A stretch of 64,000 nt of DNA from SHZL01 sp963815185 (lineage in GTDB: Bacteria > Pseudomonadota > Gammaproteobacteria > Xanthomonadales > SZUA-36): assembly GCA_963815185.1 (NCBI GenBank), contig CAWFGC010000009.1:744001-808000 (forward strand), given 5' to 3'. Positions within the stretch are counted from its first letter, which is position 1; every line of letters starts with the position of its first letter. Made by a program: the position numbers and the translations under genes. The notes under the pieces were generated by a model. That model did not search any database, was not told the DNA's origin, and saw nothing but the letters and a program-made list of their open reading frames with translations. Shown here piece after piece: positions 45,567 to 54,930 of this stretch.

Positions 45567-47246
45567 TCACCGGCGCTTTGTCAGTTGCCGGTACAGCGCA
45601 TGTATGAACAATGCGCTCAGCATGCCCAATGCCAACGCCAGCAGCAGAACCCGCAGCAGCAGGCGCAGATCAACGCCGGCGTCATCAAACAGACCCGGGG
45701 CGTAGCTTTGCCAAACCGGTACTTCCTTGCGGTAGTAAGCCTCGGTGAAGTAGTTGTCCCAGGACACGCCCTGGGTGCGCGGCCAGCCTGAATCATCCAG
45801 ATAATCGGCGTAAACGATCGCGCTGATGTTGCCGCCCGGGCCGATGCCATCGGTGGTCACACCGGAATACTGGTGGTCGTGAAACAGCCAGATGCCCGAA
45901 CCGTAGGCGTTCAGCCCGTCGTTGTGCAATTCGAGGTCCAGATCCATACGTTCCGCGGTCGCCAGCCAGGCGACATCCTGCGGTGAGCGCGCGGCAAGCG
46001 GGATTTCCCCGCCGTCGTGGTCGGTCATCGTGAACTTGTGCCCGTGTGTATGCAGCGCTATTCCCTTGGCGCCGCCATTGAGAACCCGGAGCTTGATGCG
46101 GTCGTTTTCCTTTCCAACGACGATTGACTCCCGGAACGTATAGGGAAAGGAACGCCCGTTCAATGTGAAATAGTCGGGGGTGGCGTCAGTGATGTCGTAA
46201 TCGCGGTTGACCGACCGCGCGATCAGCCGCGGATCGTTGTACTTTTGGATACGCTCACCGAGCTGCTTGTCTAGATCGAGATAATGCAGGTCGTATTCCC
46301 GGTCATAGTGTTCGCGCGAAGCCTGCGAGCGCACGCGCACCTGGCCGGCACCGATGTTGAGGGTCTGCAGCCAGTTGTTCGGCCGGTTTTCCTCGATCAC
46401 GAACATGCCCTGCAAACCCATCATCACGTGCACTTGTGGTTGTACGTGGCAGTGATAAAACATCGTGCCGGTCTGTCTGGGCTCGAGCTCATAGGTCCGC
46501 GAGGTTCCCGGCATCACCGGCATTTCACTGGTGAGTGGTACCCCATCGTTGCCTTCACCCGAGGCGTTGACGAAACCATGATCGACGCCATGCAGGTGCA
46601 GTGTGTGCGGCATGTAGTGGGTGTTTTCCAGCGTAATGTAGATGTGGTCGCCCTGCTCGACGTGGATGGAAGGCGAGGGCAGGCGCAAATCGGGACGCGC
46701 CTGCTGGGATTCAAAATTCTCTACCGCCATGCCCGCAAATTTGGGTGCAAATACCCACAAGCCAGGTCGGATTCCCGGGGCGATTTCGTATTTTGTCACC
46801 GGCCCGGGGAGTATGTTCGAACCGCCGTTCAGTTCGGCCACTTCCAGGTGGATATGAATTTCGTCGGGATCGCCGTCACCATCGAGATCACGTCCGATTT
46901 CCACCGCGTCCGCGGTCAATCCGCTTTTCATCAAGGTCTCTGGTGACACGTGATTGGTGCCGCGCACGAAGGCTGCGATCGCCCAGGGATTGTCCGCCAC
47001 GCAGGCCGGAGAAGCCTCGATGGCCACGCCTTCAATTTCCTGGGCGTTACGCCAGCCTTCCGGATCGGGCGGGCAATAGGTTTCCACCTCCCCCGTCGCC
47101 GGTTTTGTCGAAGCCGGCAGGGGGCGAAAATCCGCCGCGCCAAACCATCGGGTCAGCTGCACACGGACCGGCATTGGATACCACTGCGGCGGGTAACTGA
47201 GCAGGGCCACAAGCAGGGCAATCAGCCAAAGCCAGCGATACGTCAC
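45567..47246 (-). CDS. two-domain multicopper oxidase with N- and C-terminal membrane anchors
   Basis: 559 residues. Helices at about 3-20 and 527-552 flank two cupredoxin domains. Copper motifs: HTLHLHGVDH (type 2/3), FYHCHVQPQVHVMMG (type 3 plus a type 1 Cys-His-Met set) in domain 1, and HTHGHKF and LFHDHQYSG (type 2/3, no Cys) in domain 2. The type 1 site is thus in domain 1 only, as in type C two-domain laccase-like oxidases. The insert DLDGDGDPDEIHIH looks like a calcium-binding loop. It is the middle gene of a three-gene copper operon. Confidence 0.85.
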   Translation of the reverse strand: MTYRWLWLIALLVALLSYPPQWYPMPVRVQLTRWFGAADFRPLPASTKPATGEVETYCPPDPEGWRNAQEIEGVAIEASPACVADNPWAIAAFVRGTNHVSPETLMKSGLTADAVEIGRDLDGDGDPDEIHIHLEVAELNGGSNILPGPVTKYEIAPGIRPGLWVFAPKFAGMAVENFESQQARPDLRLPSPSIHVEQGDHIYITLENTHYMPHTLHLHGVDHGFVNASGEGNDGVPLTSEMPVMPGTSRTYELEPRQTGTMFYHCHVQPQVHVMMGLQGMFVIEENRPNNWLQTLNIGAGQVRVRSQASREHYDREYDLHYLDLDKQLGERIQKYNDPRLIARSVNRDYDITDATPDYFTLNGRSFPYTFRESIVVGKENDRIKLRVLNGGAKGIALHTHGHKFTMTDHDGGEIPLAARSPQDVAWLATAERMDLDLELHNDGLNAYGSGIWLFHDHQYSGVTTDGIGPGGNISAIVYADYLDDSGWPRTQGVSWDNYFTEAYYRKEVPVWQSYAPGLFDDAGVDLRLLLRVLLLALALGMLSALFIHALYRQLTKRR

Positions 47247-47258
47247 GCCTGTTTGCCC

Positions 47259-47858
47259 TCAGTTCTCACGGATTGCGTTGCGCCGTCTGCGCCAGAAATA
47301 CCACCCCAGGCCGGCCAGCAACACCGCCAGCGCTTCCCAGCGATGATAGGACTTGATGCCAACGGTAAAGGGAAACACCGCGGCGTAGATCTTGTCCGTG
47401 GTCGGATGGCCGGCGGTGACGACGCCAATATAATTGCCTGCATCGGCGAAATCATACTCGATCTTGAAGGAGCCGTCGGGGCGGATGACGGGGGGTTGGT
47501 AGAATACGGTCAGCGGTTCGATGTCCCCCAGTGCTTCGACATCCGCCAGCTTGGCAAAGCGGCCATGGCCGGTTACATCGCGGATGATGCGGAAATCCAC
47601 CGGCACTTCTTTCAGGCTGGGATGCAGATAATCCAGCACGATGATGGTTGGGCCGGTGTCAGGAAGTGTTTCGCAGAACTCCTCACTGCCCCGTGTTTCG
47701 GGCTGGTAGGCAGTAAAGCGGGCACTATAAAAATCGATATGCATGGTACACGCACCGCCGCTCATGACCAGACCGCCGCTGGCCCATGCTTGACCATTCA
47801 TAGCAGTCAGTGCAGCCAATGCAGCCAATAATGACAGGCTTACCGTGATTAAGCGCAT
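47259..47858 (-). CDS. conserved periplasmic protein with C-terminal membrane anchor, copper operon
   Basis: 199 residues: signal peptide (MRLITVSLSLLAALAALTAM...AWASGG), a soluble part with two Cys (GGACTMHIDF, EEFCETLP) and strand-rich segments (FKIEYDFADAGNYIGVV), then a single helix and basic tail (WYFWRRRRN). The beta-sandwich-like pattern FADAGNYIGVV resembles copper-resistance or FixG-like domains, but I do not recognise the family. It starts the operon with the multicopper oxidase and cupredoxin, so a role in copper delivery or as a partner subunit is inferred from position. Confidence 0.7.
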   Translation of the reverse strand: MRLITVSLSLLAALAALTAMNGQAWASGGLVMSGGACTMHIDFYSARFTAYQPETRGSEEFCETLPDTGPTIIVLDYLHPSLKEVPVDFRIIRDVTGHGRFAKLADVEALGDIEPLTVFYQPPVIRPDGSFKIEYDFADAGNYIGVVTAGHPTTDKIYAAVFPFTVGIKSYHRWEALAVLLAGLGWYFWRRRRNAIREN

Positions 47859-48448
47859 GGATTTCAGACCACGTTTCTCTGGTGCAGTTTCGACAACGTC
47901 AAGTGCTGTGAAAGGAATTGGCGATCATGGTGCACATGATGCCACAGCTATTGAAAACGCAATAATCAAGGACCGCCGTTCACCCCGCCAGACCCGAATC
48001 GAGACGGTGCTGTCGATGTGAGTCCCGTTGGCAGCCGAGGTTAATTGAATAAAACGGGCAGGTGGGTCCCTTAGGCGCATTTCCCCGTGTAGGGCTCTAT
48101 ATCGGTAAATACGCGTCAGCCTGAGTCTCGATCTTGAACACGAGGCCGCTAATATATTAGCAACTGCATATTTTAACTCGGATCGCCATAAATCGTTTGC
48201 ATTTCTTCCAACTAAAATGTTAGATTTCCAAGCAAGAACCTTCGACGACAGTGAAAGACCAAACAACACTGCATGAATAAAATGCCGCCAGGCTTTCTGC
48301 GACGGACAGTTCTGTCGGCGCGGACCGAAGTCCTCGGCTATGCCCATACTGAATTTCGATCATCTTTTGCCAGGGTCTGGCCGGCGCATTCATGCCTTTA
48401 CCATTCCGCACGCCTATAACACATTGATTACCGAGCAGGAGCCACACT
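47859..48448. other. divergent intergenic region, no gene recognised
   Basis: 590 bp between the copper operon and the aldehyde dehydrogenase gene. Open frames of up to 140 codons occur (47925-48347, minus) but lack ribosome sites, known motifs and protein-like composition. I see no repeat or RNA. Both flanking promoters must lie here. Confidence 0.45.
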
Positions 48449-49909
48449 ATGACGGACTTTAATTCCGATTATCAAATGACCATTGGTGGAGAGCTTGTGG
48501 GGGCGCCAAATACATTTGCCGCCTACAACCCGGCCACCCGATCGGAGATCGCGCAGGTGCCAGATGCCAATGAGGCGCAATTGGATGCGGCGGTTGCGGC
48601 TGCACGAAAAGCGTTTCTGAGCTGGCGTAACAGCTCTCAGGAAGAGCGCAAGGCAGCATTGAACGCCATAGCCGATGTGATTGAAAGTAACGCCGATGCG
48701 TTCATGAATCTGTTGACGAAGGAGCAGGGCAAGCCACGGGCGGGCGCGGAGTGGGAAATCATGGGTTCCGTATATTGGCTGCGCGAAATGTCCAATCATT
48801 CGCTGCCCGACGAAGTGGTGATGGACACGCCGGACCGGCGCGTGGTGACTCATTTTTCCCCGCTGGGTGTGGTTGGCGGCATTGTGCCGTGGAACTTCCC
48901 GGTGCTGCTCGCGGTGTGGAAAATCGCCCCGGCGCTGGCGGCGGGCAATACCATCATCATCAAGCCTTCACCGTTTACCCCGCTCTGCACGCTGAAACTC
49001 GGCGAACTGTGCCGGGACCGGCTGCCGCCCGGTGTCTTCAACGTCATTACCGGTGGCGACGACCTGGGTAAGTGGATGACCGCCCACCCCGGTATCGACA
49101 AGATTGCCTTCACCGGGCATACCGATACCGGCAAACATGTCATGGCCTCGGCGGCAAAAACGCTCAAGCGCATCACGCTTGAACTCGGTGGCAACGATCC
49201 GGCCATCGTCTTGCCTGACGTGGATCCCAGGAAGGTCGTTCCGGAGCTGTTCTGGGGCGCCTTTCAAAACAACGCCCAATTCTGTAACGCCACCAAGCGC
49301 CTGTATGTTCACGAAGACATCTACGATGAGTTACTGAAAGAACTGGTTGCCTATGCCGGTACCCAAAAAGTGGGCGATGGCGCCGATCCCGACACTGCCC
49401 TCGGGCCGATTCAGAACGCGCCCCAGTACGAGAAGGTGATCGAGTATTTTGAAGACTGTCGCAAGAACAATTACCGGTTTGCCGCCGGTGGTGACGTAAA
49501 TCGCGAGGCCGGGGGCTGGTTTATTCCGGTGACCCTGGTTGACAATCCCCCCGAAGATTCGCGCATCGTTGCCGAGGAGCCGTTTGGCCCGATCCTGCCC
49601 GTTTTGAAATGGCGCGACGAGGCCGATGTCATCCAGCGGGCGAACGATACGCCCTATGGTCTGGGTGCGTCGGTATGGGGTCAGGATCTCGATGCTGTCG
49701 AGCGCATTGGCTCGCAACTCGACGCCGGCACGGTATGGATTAACGAAATCCACCAGTATTCCCCTCACCAGGCGTTTGGCGGGCACAAGCAGTCCGGCAT
49801 CGGCTGTGAAAACTCATTGCACGGCTTGATGGAATACACTAACTGGAAAACCATCACGTTTAACAAGAATGCCGGCTTCGGGCGGGGCAAAGTGGGCAAG
49901 GTAGCATAG
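48449..49909 (+). CDS. NAD(P)-dependent aldehyde dehydrogenase
   Basis: 486 residues. PWNFPVLLAVWKIAPALAAGN is the cofactor segment (positions about 147-167), ITLELGGNDPAIV holds the general-base Glu, and NNAQFCNATKRLYVH the nucleophilic Cys, with EEPFGPILPV near the end. The Q-F-C-N-A segment departs from the usual GQ-x-C of the superfamily, pointing to a subfamily with its own substrate. AGGAG lies before the ATG. It converges with the PQQ alcohol dehydrogenase gene across the palindromic element and may oxidise the aldehyde that enzyme makes. Confidence 0.9.
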   Translation: MTDFNSDYQMTIGGELVGAPNTFAAYNPATRSEIAQVPDANEAQLDAAVAAARKAFLSWRNSSQEERKAALNAIADVIESNADAFMNLLTKEQGKPRAGAEWEIMGSVYWLREMSNHSLPDEVVMDTPDRRVVTHFSPLGVVGGIVPWNFPVLLAVWKIAPALAAGNTIIIKPSPFTPLCTLKLGELCRDRLPPGVFNVITGGDDLGKWMTAHPGIDKIAFTGHTDTGKHVMASAAKTLKRITLELGGNDPAIVLPDVDPRKVVPELFWGAFQNNAQFCNATKRLYVHEDIYDELLKELVAYAGTQKVGDGADPDTALGPIQNAPQYEKVIEYFEDCRKNNYRFAAGGDVNREAGGWFIPVTLVDNPPEDSRIVAEEPFGPILPVLKWRDEADVIQRANDTPYGLGASVWGQDLDAVERIGSQLDAGTVWINEIHQYSPHQAFGGHKQSGIGCENSLHGLMEYTNWKTITFNKNAGFGRGKVGKVA

Positions 49910-50087
49910 CCTGCATGTAGCACCAGTCCTCTACTGCGACGCTCCAGGGGCACGCCCTGTCTGGCTTTCGCTCGGTCAGAGTGCTCGACATAGTGCCGAC
50001 TATGCCTGCGCGCTCTTCGGTCGCGAAAGCCAGCCATGACGCACCCCTGATTCGTCTCGCTACGAGAACTGGTGCAACATGCAGGCT
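49908..50087. repeat. 180-nt imperfect palindrome
   Basis: Two arms of about 85-90 nt pair with mismatches: AGCCTGCATG at 49908 with CATGCAGGCT ending at 50087, then GCACCAGT with ACTGGTGC, TGGCTTTCGC with GCGAAAGCCA, and CATAGTG/CACTATG-like sequence near the centre. The first arm overlaps the stop of the aldehyde dehydrogenase. The RNA would fold into one long hairpin. It could be a miniature inverted-repeat element or REP-like sequence, and it may also end both convergent transcripts. No second copy is seen in this window. Confidence 0.75.
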
Positions 50088-50215
50088 AGCGTTCTGATAA
50101 GGAGTCTCTGCAGTTGGCGAATCAGTGCTGTGGAGCACTGATCGCCATTGATCGAGCTGAGCTAACGCAACTTATTGACCCGCTGCGGCCAGCAAATCCC
50201 GGCGCATAGACTGCT

Positions 50216-52369
50216 CTATTTTGGTCGATTCGCGTCGGCTGTTGCCTGGATGAATGCCTTGATTTTTTCGACCTCATCGGCGTTCAGCTTGCCGGTAAAA
50301 TCGGGCATTCCCTCTGAAACCATCGGGCCGTGGAACAGGAAAGTATCCAGATGCGTGAGTGTCTCGGAGCTGACGTAACCCAGGTTGCGGATGTTACCGC
50401 CGTTGTTCACACCCGGCATGCCGTGGCAGAACAGGCAGTTACTGACGTACAGTCCCGCCCCTGCCGCCACCTGATCGGGATCGTAGGCGACACCTTCGAC
50501 CAGCGTGCCGGGCGGGTACTCGGCGAATTCCGGCAGAGGCGCCTGGCCGCCCAGGGCATAGGTGAACACCGTGCCCGGACCGATGCGGTCGGCCGCACGC
50601 TGCGACAAGCCGTAAACCCCGCCCCAGCCAGCCGCCACGGATACATACTGCTTGCCGTCGATTTCATAGGTTGCCGGGGCAGCCACGATGCCGGTGCCCA
50701 CGGGTGATTCCCACAGTTTTTCGCCACTGAGCGCATTGTAGGCAACGAAACGTCCGTCCGCCGTACCCTGGAAAACCAGGTTCCCGGCACTGGTCAGCGT
50801 GCCGCCATTCCATGGCGAGCCCAGCTCCACACGCCATGCTTCCTTACGCGCCACCGGGTCCCAGGCAATCAACCGCCCGAACGGCTTGTTCTCCGCCGAG
50901 GGTGCGCCCGCCAGTATTCCAAGGTTCCAACCGAGGTTCGCATGCGGCCGGCCTGGCAGGTTGGCGTTGAGGGTCCAGTCATTGTCGGGCTGGATATTCA
51001 GGGGAATATTTTGTACCGGCAGGTAGACCAGCCCGGTTTGCGGGTTATAGGACATCGCGTGCCAGTTATGGGCTCCATAGGCGCCTGGAATGGCGTCATA
51101 GGGTTCGTCGCCGCGCGCGGCTGGGATCTCGATCGGACGCCCATCGGCATCATACCCCGTCGCCCAGTTCACGTCGGCGAATTGGTCTGCGGAAATGAAG
51201 CTCCCATCGGTCCGGTCGATAATGAAAAAGAAGCCGTTTTTTGGTGCATGCAGGATTACCTTGCGGGGTTTGCCCTCGATTTCGATGTCTGCCAGGATCA
51301 TCGGCTGCGTCGAGGTATAGTCCCAGTTATCGCCCGGGGTTTCCTGGTAATGCCAGACATACTCACCGGTATCGGCGTTCAGTGCGACGATGGACGCGAG
51401 GAAAAGATTGTCGCCCCCGGCCGGGCTGCGCAATTTGCGTGTCCACGGTGAGCCATTGCCGGTGCCGATGTAGATCAGGTTGAGATCGGGATCGTAGGCC
51501 ATGCCGTCCCAGGGGGTCCCGCCGCCGCCGACTTCCCAGTATTTGCCGGCCGGATCCCAGGTTTCCGCCGCTTTGGCCATTGCATCGTTTTCGTACGGCT
51601 TCGAAGGGTCGCCGGGAACGATAAACCAGCGCCATTTTTGCTCACCTGTACCCGCATCGTAGGCGGTGACATAGCCGCGCACGCCGTATTCAGCCCCACC
51701 GTTGCCAATCAGCACATTGCCCTTGTAAACCCGCGGTGCGCCGGTGATGGTGTAGGAACGTGTGTGGTCGACAACGGTGTCCTGTTCCCACACTTTCGCC
51801 CCGGTACCCGCATCCAGTGCGATCAGGCGGCCGTCGAAAGAGCCGACATAAACTTTGCCCTCGTACAGCGCCACGCCCCGATTGACCACGTCACAGCAGC
51901 CCTTATAGCCCAGTTCGCGCGGCACCTTGGGATCATAGGTCCACAGCCGTTTGCCGGTGCGCGCGTCAATGGCATGTACCACGCTCCATGACGCGGTGAT
52001 GTACATCACGCCGTCAACCACCAGCGGTGTGGCTTCGACCCCGCGGGTGGATTCAAGATTGTAGGACCACGACAGGCCGAGATTTTGCACATTGGTGTCG
52101 TTGATCTGATCCAGATGGCTGAACCGGGTTTCAGCGTAATCGAGGCCATACGTCGGCCACGACTGCGAGGTGGCGGCGTTGGCGCGGATCGTTTGCTCAT
52201 TCACATTGGCCGCCGGCTTGCTGGGGGCCGGTGCAGGCTTGGTGACTGCGGCATTTTCAGGCGCAGTGGATGCGCCGGGGCCGCAGCCGATCAGCAGCGA
52301 CGAGGCCAGCGTGCAGGCAGCCCAAAACTTCATGTGGCTGCGCATTGGAAGGGTGCTTGGAGTATTCAC
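50216..52369 (-). CDS. PQQ-dependent alcohol dehydrogenase with fused cytochrome c domain (quinohaemoprotein)
   Basis: 717 residues. The signal ends in SSLLIGC, a lipobox, so it may be a lipoprotein. Beta-propeller motifs follow, with the adjacent cysteines GCCDVV that stack on PQQ, the calcium/catalytic region (AVGTGNGSPW and NWDYTSTQP with Asp) and repeated W-motifs. The C-terminal domain has one haem site, CLFCHGMPG, and a Met (FLFHGPMVSEGMPDF). This is the type II quinohaemoprotein layout: oxidation of an alcohol in the periplasm with electrons to cytochrome. A promoter with paired operators lies at 52512-52587, reading toward this gene. Confidence 0.92.
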   Translation of the reverse strand: MNTPSTLPMRSHMKFWAACTLASSLLIGCGPGASTAPENAAVTKPAPAPSKPAANVNEQTIRANAATSQSWPTYGLDYAETRFSHLDQINDTNVQNLGLSWSYNLESTRGVEATPLVVDGVMYITASWSVVHAIDARTGKRLWTYDPKVPRELGYKGCCDVVNRGVALYEGKVYVGSFDGRLIALDAGTGAKVWEQDTVVDHTRSYTITGAPRVYKGNVLIGNGGAEYGVRGYVTAYDAGTGEQKWRWFIVPGDPSKPYENDAMAKAAETWDPAGKYWEVGGGGTPWDGMAYDPDLNLIYIGTGNGSPWTRKLRSPAGGDNLFLASIVALNADTGEYVWHYQETPGDNWDYTSTQPMILADIEIEGKPRKVILHAPKNGFFFIIDRTDGSFISADQFADVNWATGYDADGRPIEIPAARGDEPYDAIPGAYGAHNWHAMSYNPQTGLVYLPVQNIPLNIQPDNDWTLNANLPGRPHANLGWNLGILAGAPSAENKPFGRLIAWDPVARKEAWRVELGSPWNGGTLTSAGNLVFQGTADGRFVAYNALSGEKLWESPVGTGIVAAPATYEIDGKQYVSVAAGWGGVYGLSQRAADRIGPGTVFTYALGGQAPLPEFAEYPPGTLVEGVAYDPDQVAAGAGLYVSNCLFCHGMPGVNNGGNIRNLGYVSSETLTHLDTFLFHGPMVSEGMPDFTGKLNADEVEKIKAFIQATADANRPK

Positions 52370-52511
52370 CGGTTCTCCTTATCGTTCAGCGAGTTGATGG
52401 GCGGCATCGAGTGCAAACAGGGAAGGCATGATTGAGCTTAAGCCTTCGCGCCTCCTGGCAACAAGTCAATGTGCAAATCCAGAATTCTTTAACGTGTTTA
52501 ACGTTCGATTG

Positions 52512-52587
52512 CTAACATGTTTGTATACCGCAATCATAGCGGAATATCAACAGATTCTGTTGTTTCAAGCCATAACTAATATGTTAG
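52512..52587 (-). promoter_or_regulatory. promoter with paired operators, copy 1 (to the PQQ dehydrogenase)
   Basis: On the minus strand: -35 TTGATA (52545-52550), 17-bp spacer, -10 TATACA (52522-52527). An operator-like CTAACATGTTTG (plus-strand reading, 52512-52523) covers the -10/+1 edge, and CTAATATGTTAG (52576-52587) lies upstream of the -35. The two are 64 bp apart, about six helical turns. The same architecture recurs at 59616-59700 and 62895-62980. Confidence 0.75.
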
Positions 52588-52643
52588 ACTGTTTTGAGTG
52601 CAGGATACCACCCAAATCCGGGCCGTGATGCCCATTTGAGCCA

Positions 52644-54930
52644 ATGACAGCAACCATCGGATCGAAAGTGTGGCGGCTATTGCGGGCAACACACCAGACG
52701 GCAACTTCCCGGCTTGACGCTGCCTGGGCAGGCGCAGGATCGCCCAGGCTCAGACGCAAAACAGTTATCCATTGGATAGCCTGCCTGCTTGCGGCCTGGA
52801 TCCCGCTGCAAGCGCATTCTGCGAGCGCCTGGACACTCGAAAACGACCAACTGGCGGTGACTTTGGCTGAGCGCACGGGTGGCGTCGCCAGCGTCTTGCG
52901 CAAGTCCAATGGCCACCTTTATACCAATCCGTCCGCATTGCCCGAAGTGTTGCGCCTGCGGATCCCCGTCGGCCTTTGGGATGGCCATTCCGCAGCGGGC
53001 AGCCAGGCGCCAAAAATCAAGGTGGTGCGACATGCGCCAGGCTCTGTGGCGTTGCGATTCGGTTCGTTCACTACCCCGGCCGGACAGTTTCCCGTTGAAG
53101 TGGAAATCGACTATCGCCTGGAAGGGGATAATCTGGTTGCCCAACTGCATCTCAGCAATCGTGGGGATCGGGCCATCGACCGGATCGTTTTTCCTGCACT
53201 GGACGTTTCACCGGCGGGTTCAGGCGATGAGTCCATCGTCATGTCCTCCGGGCCCATTCCATTAAAGGCGCTTTTCAGCGAGAACCGCGTGCGAACGCAT
53301 CACGACCCGTTCCAGGTGCTCGATCCGACCGACTTGCGCGGCTGGTTTACCGCCGACCCTGCATACCCCGCCAAGGGATTTGACTACCCCGCCGGCTTTT
53401 CGCCGCTGCATACTGCCTGGATTGAGCTATCAGGCCGATGGGGCCTCGATCAGCTGGGACGTTCGTGACCGCAAGGCACAGACGCAGTACGCGGTGATCG
53501 AACGCCTGCTTGAGCGCGACGCGGTCTCGGTGGCGAACAACAAGCGCAGCTATGAGATGTCCTGGCACTGGTTTCCGCGCGTTGGGCCGGGGCAGTCCTG
53601 GGACAGTCCCGAGGTTTACCTGAAGTTCGGTGACGCTGACTGGCACGCTATCGCCCGCCAGCATCGTGAATGGCTGGAAACCTGGGTACACAAGCCCGAG
53701 CCGCCAGAGGCATTCCAGTCCTCGCTGGGCTGGATCAGCCAGGGCGTGACCTCATTCGATCAGATCCCCGAGATGGCGCGCCGCGGCGTGGCGGTTGGCG
53801 CGCCGTACTTCATCATTTATGGCTGGTACGGCTACGGCATGAACCACCTTTCCTACGATTACTATCCACGGGAGATGCTGGGCGGGGAAGCCGGGCTGCG
53901 CCGCAACCTGGCCGAAGCGCGCGCGCTGGGTGCGTATCCGCTGGCCTGGTACAACCCGACAACCACGGCGGTCAGCACGCCCGAGCACTTGCGTTTCGGC
54001 AGGGATTGGACCTTGGTGGATCGCCAGGGCGGGGTGCAGGTGGATGGACGCTGGAGCCTGTTCGACCCCGACCGGCCGCAAATCACGGACGATTCCAGTA
54101 TCGATCTCAACGTCGACATGGGTACCCCGGTCAAGGAATACATCCTCGACGGGGTGCGGCGGATGATCGAGGATTACGGATTTTCCGGCTTCGAGTTCGA
54201 TCAGGCCGCAAAGAATTACGTCTCCTATTCACCGCACAGCCCGTTTCCCCCCGAATTGGGCTTCAGCGAAGGCATGCGTGAGATTTATCTCGGCTCGCGA
54301 GAGATTGTCCGTGCGCAAGACCCCAATGGCATCATCGTCGCCGAGGGAATTTCCGACTTCATGAACCAGTACGTCGATAGTTCCTGGCTTTTCGAGGGTG
54401 GTGAAAACCCCTTCGACACGCGCGCGAACTGGGTAGCCGTCTCGACATTTCAGCGCTACAGCCTGCCATGGGTGACTTTTCCGGCACGGGCGGTGCCGGA
54501 CGATCCCGGCCAGGCCAACGCCGCCTTCCTGCTCAACTCACCGCTCGACATCTTCGCCAACCTCGACGACTACCCCGAGTATGCCGCACACCTAAAACGC
54601 CTGCATGCGCTCAAGCAGAAGATCTACCCCCATCTTTTTGCGGGGGCATTTTCCGACCAGGAAGGATTCGAAATGCAGACGGCCGATGCAGAAGCGGTGC
54701 TGGCGAAGTCCTACCTCGAGGCCTGCTGCACTACCCTGGTTGTGATCAACCAGACCGGCGAGCCGCAAACGGCCAAGGTGGATTTTCCCGGCACGTCGCC
54801 AGACAGACACCTGTCGCTTTACCGGCTTGACGGCCGCGCACAGCTATCCCGGGGCACGGCGAGCATTGATTTGAGCCTCGCGCCCTTCGATGTCGTAGTG
54901 CTGGTTTCCCGGCGTGGGGAGATGCCGTGA
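52644..54930 (+). CDS. glycoside-hydrolase-like protein of DUF6259 type (frameshift near 53425)
   Basis: The first frame (52644 to about 53425) gives a signal peptide and a beta-sandwich domain (WTLENDQLAVTLAERTGGV, positions near 62-80). The second frame (about 53425-54930) gives a TIM-barrel-like domain: LGWISQGVTSFDQIPEM, YGWYGYGMNHLSYDYYP, GFSGFEFDQAAKNY and GIIVAEGISDFMNQYVD. The Asp in FEFDQ and the Glu in VAEG sit where retaining clan-D-type hydrolases place nucleophile and acid/base. The break lies within ELS/YQADGASISWD and removes no domain, so a sequence error is likely. Substrate is unknown; carbohydrate or glycoside is inferred from the TonB receptor and MFS neighbours. Confidence 0.72.

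Noticed and set aside
47925..48347. Minus-strand open frame of 140 codons in the large gap before the aldehyde dehydrogenase
   Set aside because: No ribosome site, no recognisable motif, composition unlike neighbouring proteins; I treat the gap as non-coding.
49908..50087. Possible integron attC site
   Set aside because: The long palindrome lacks the GTTRRRY/RYYYAAC core sites and there is no integrase or cassette array.
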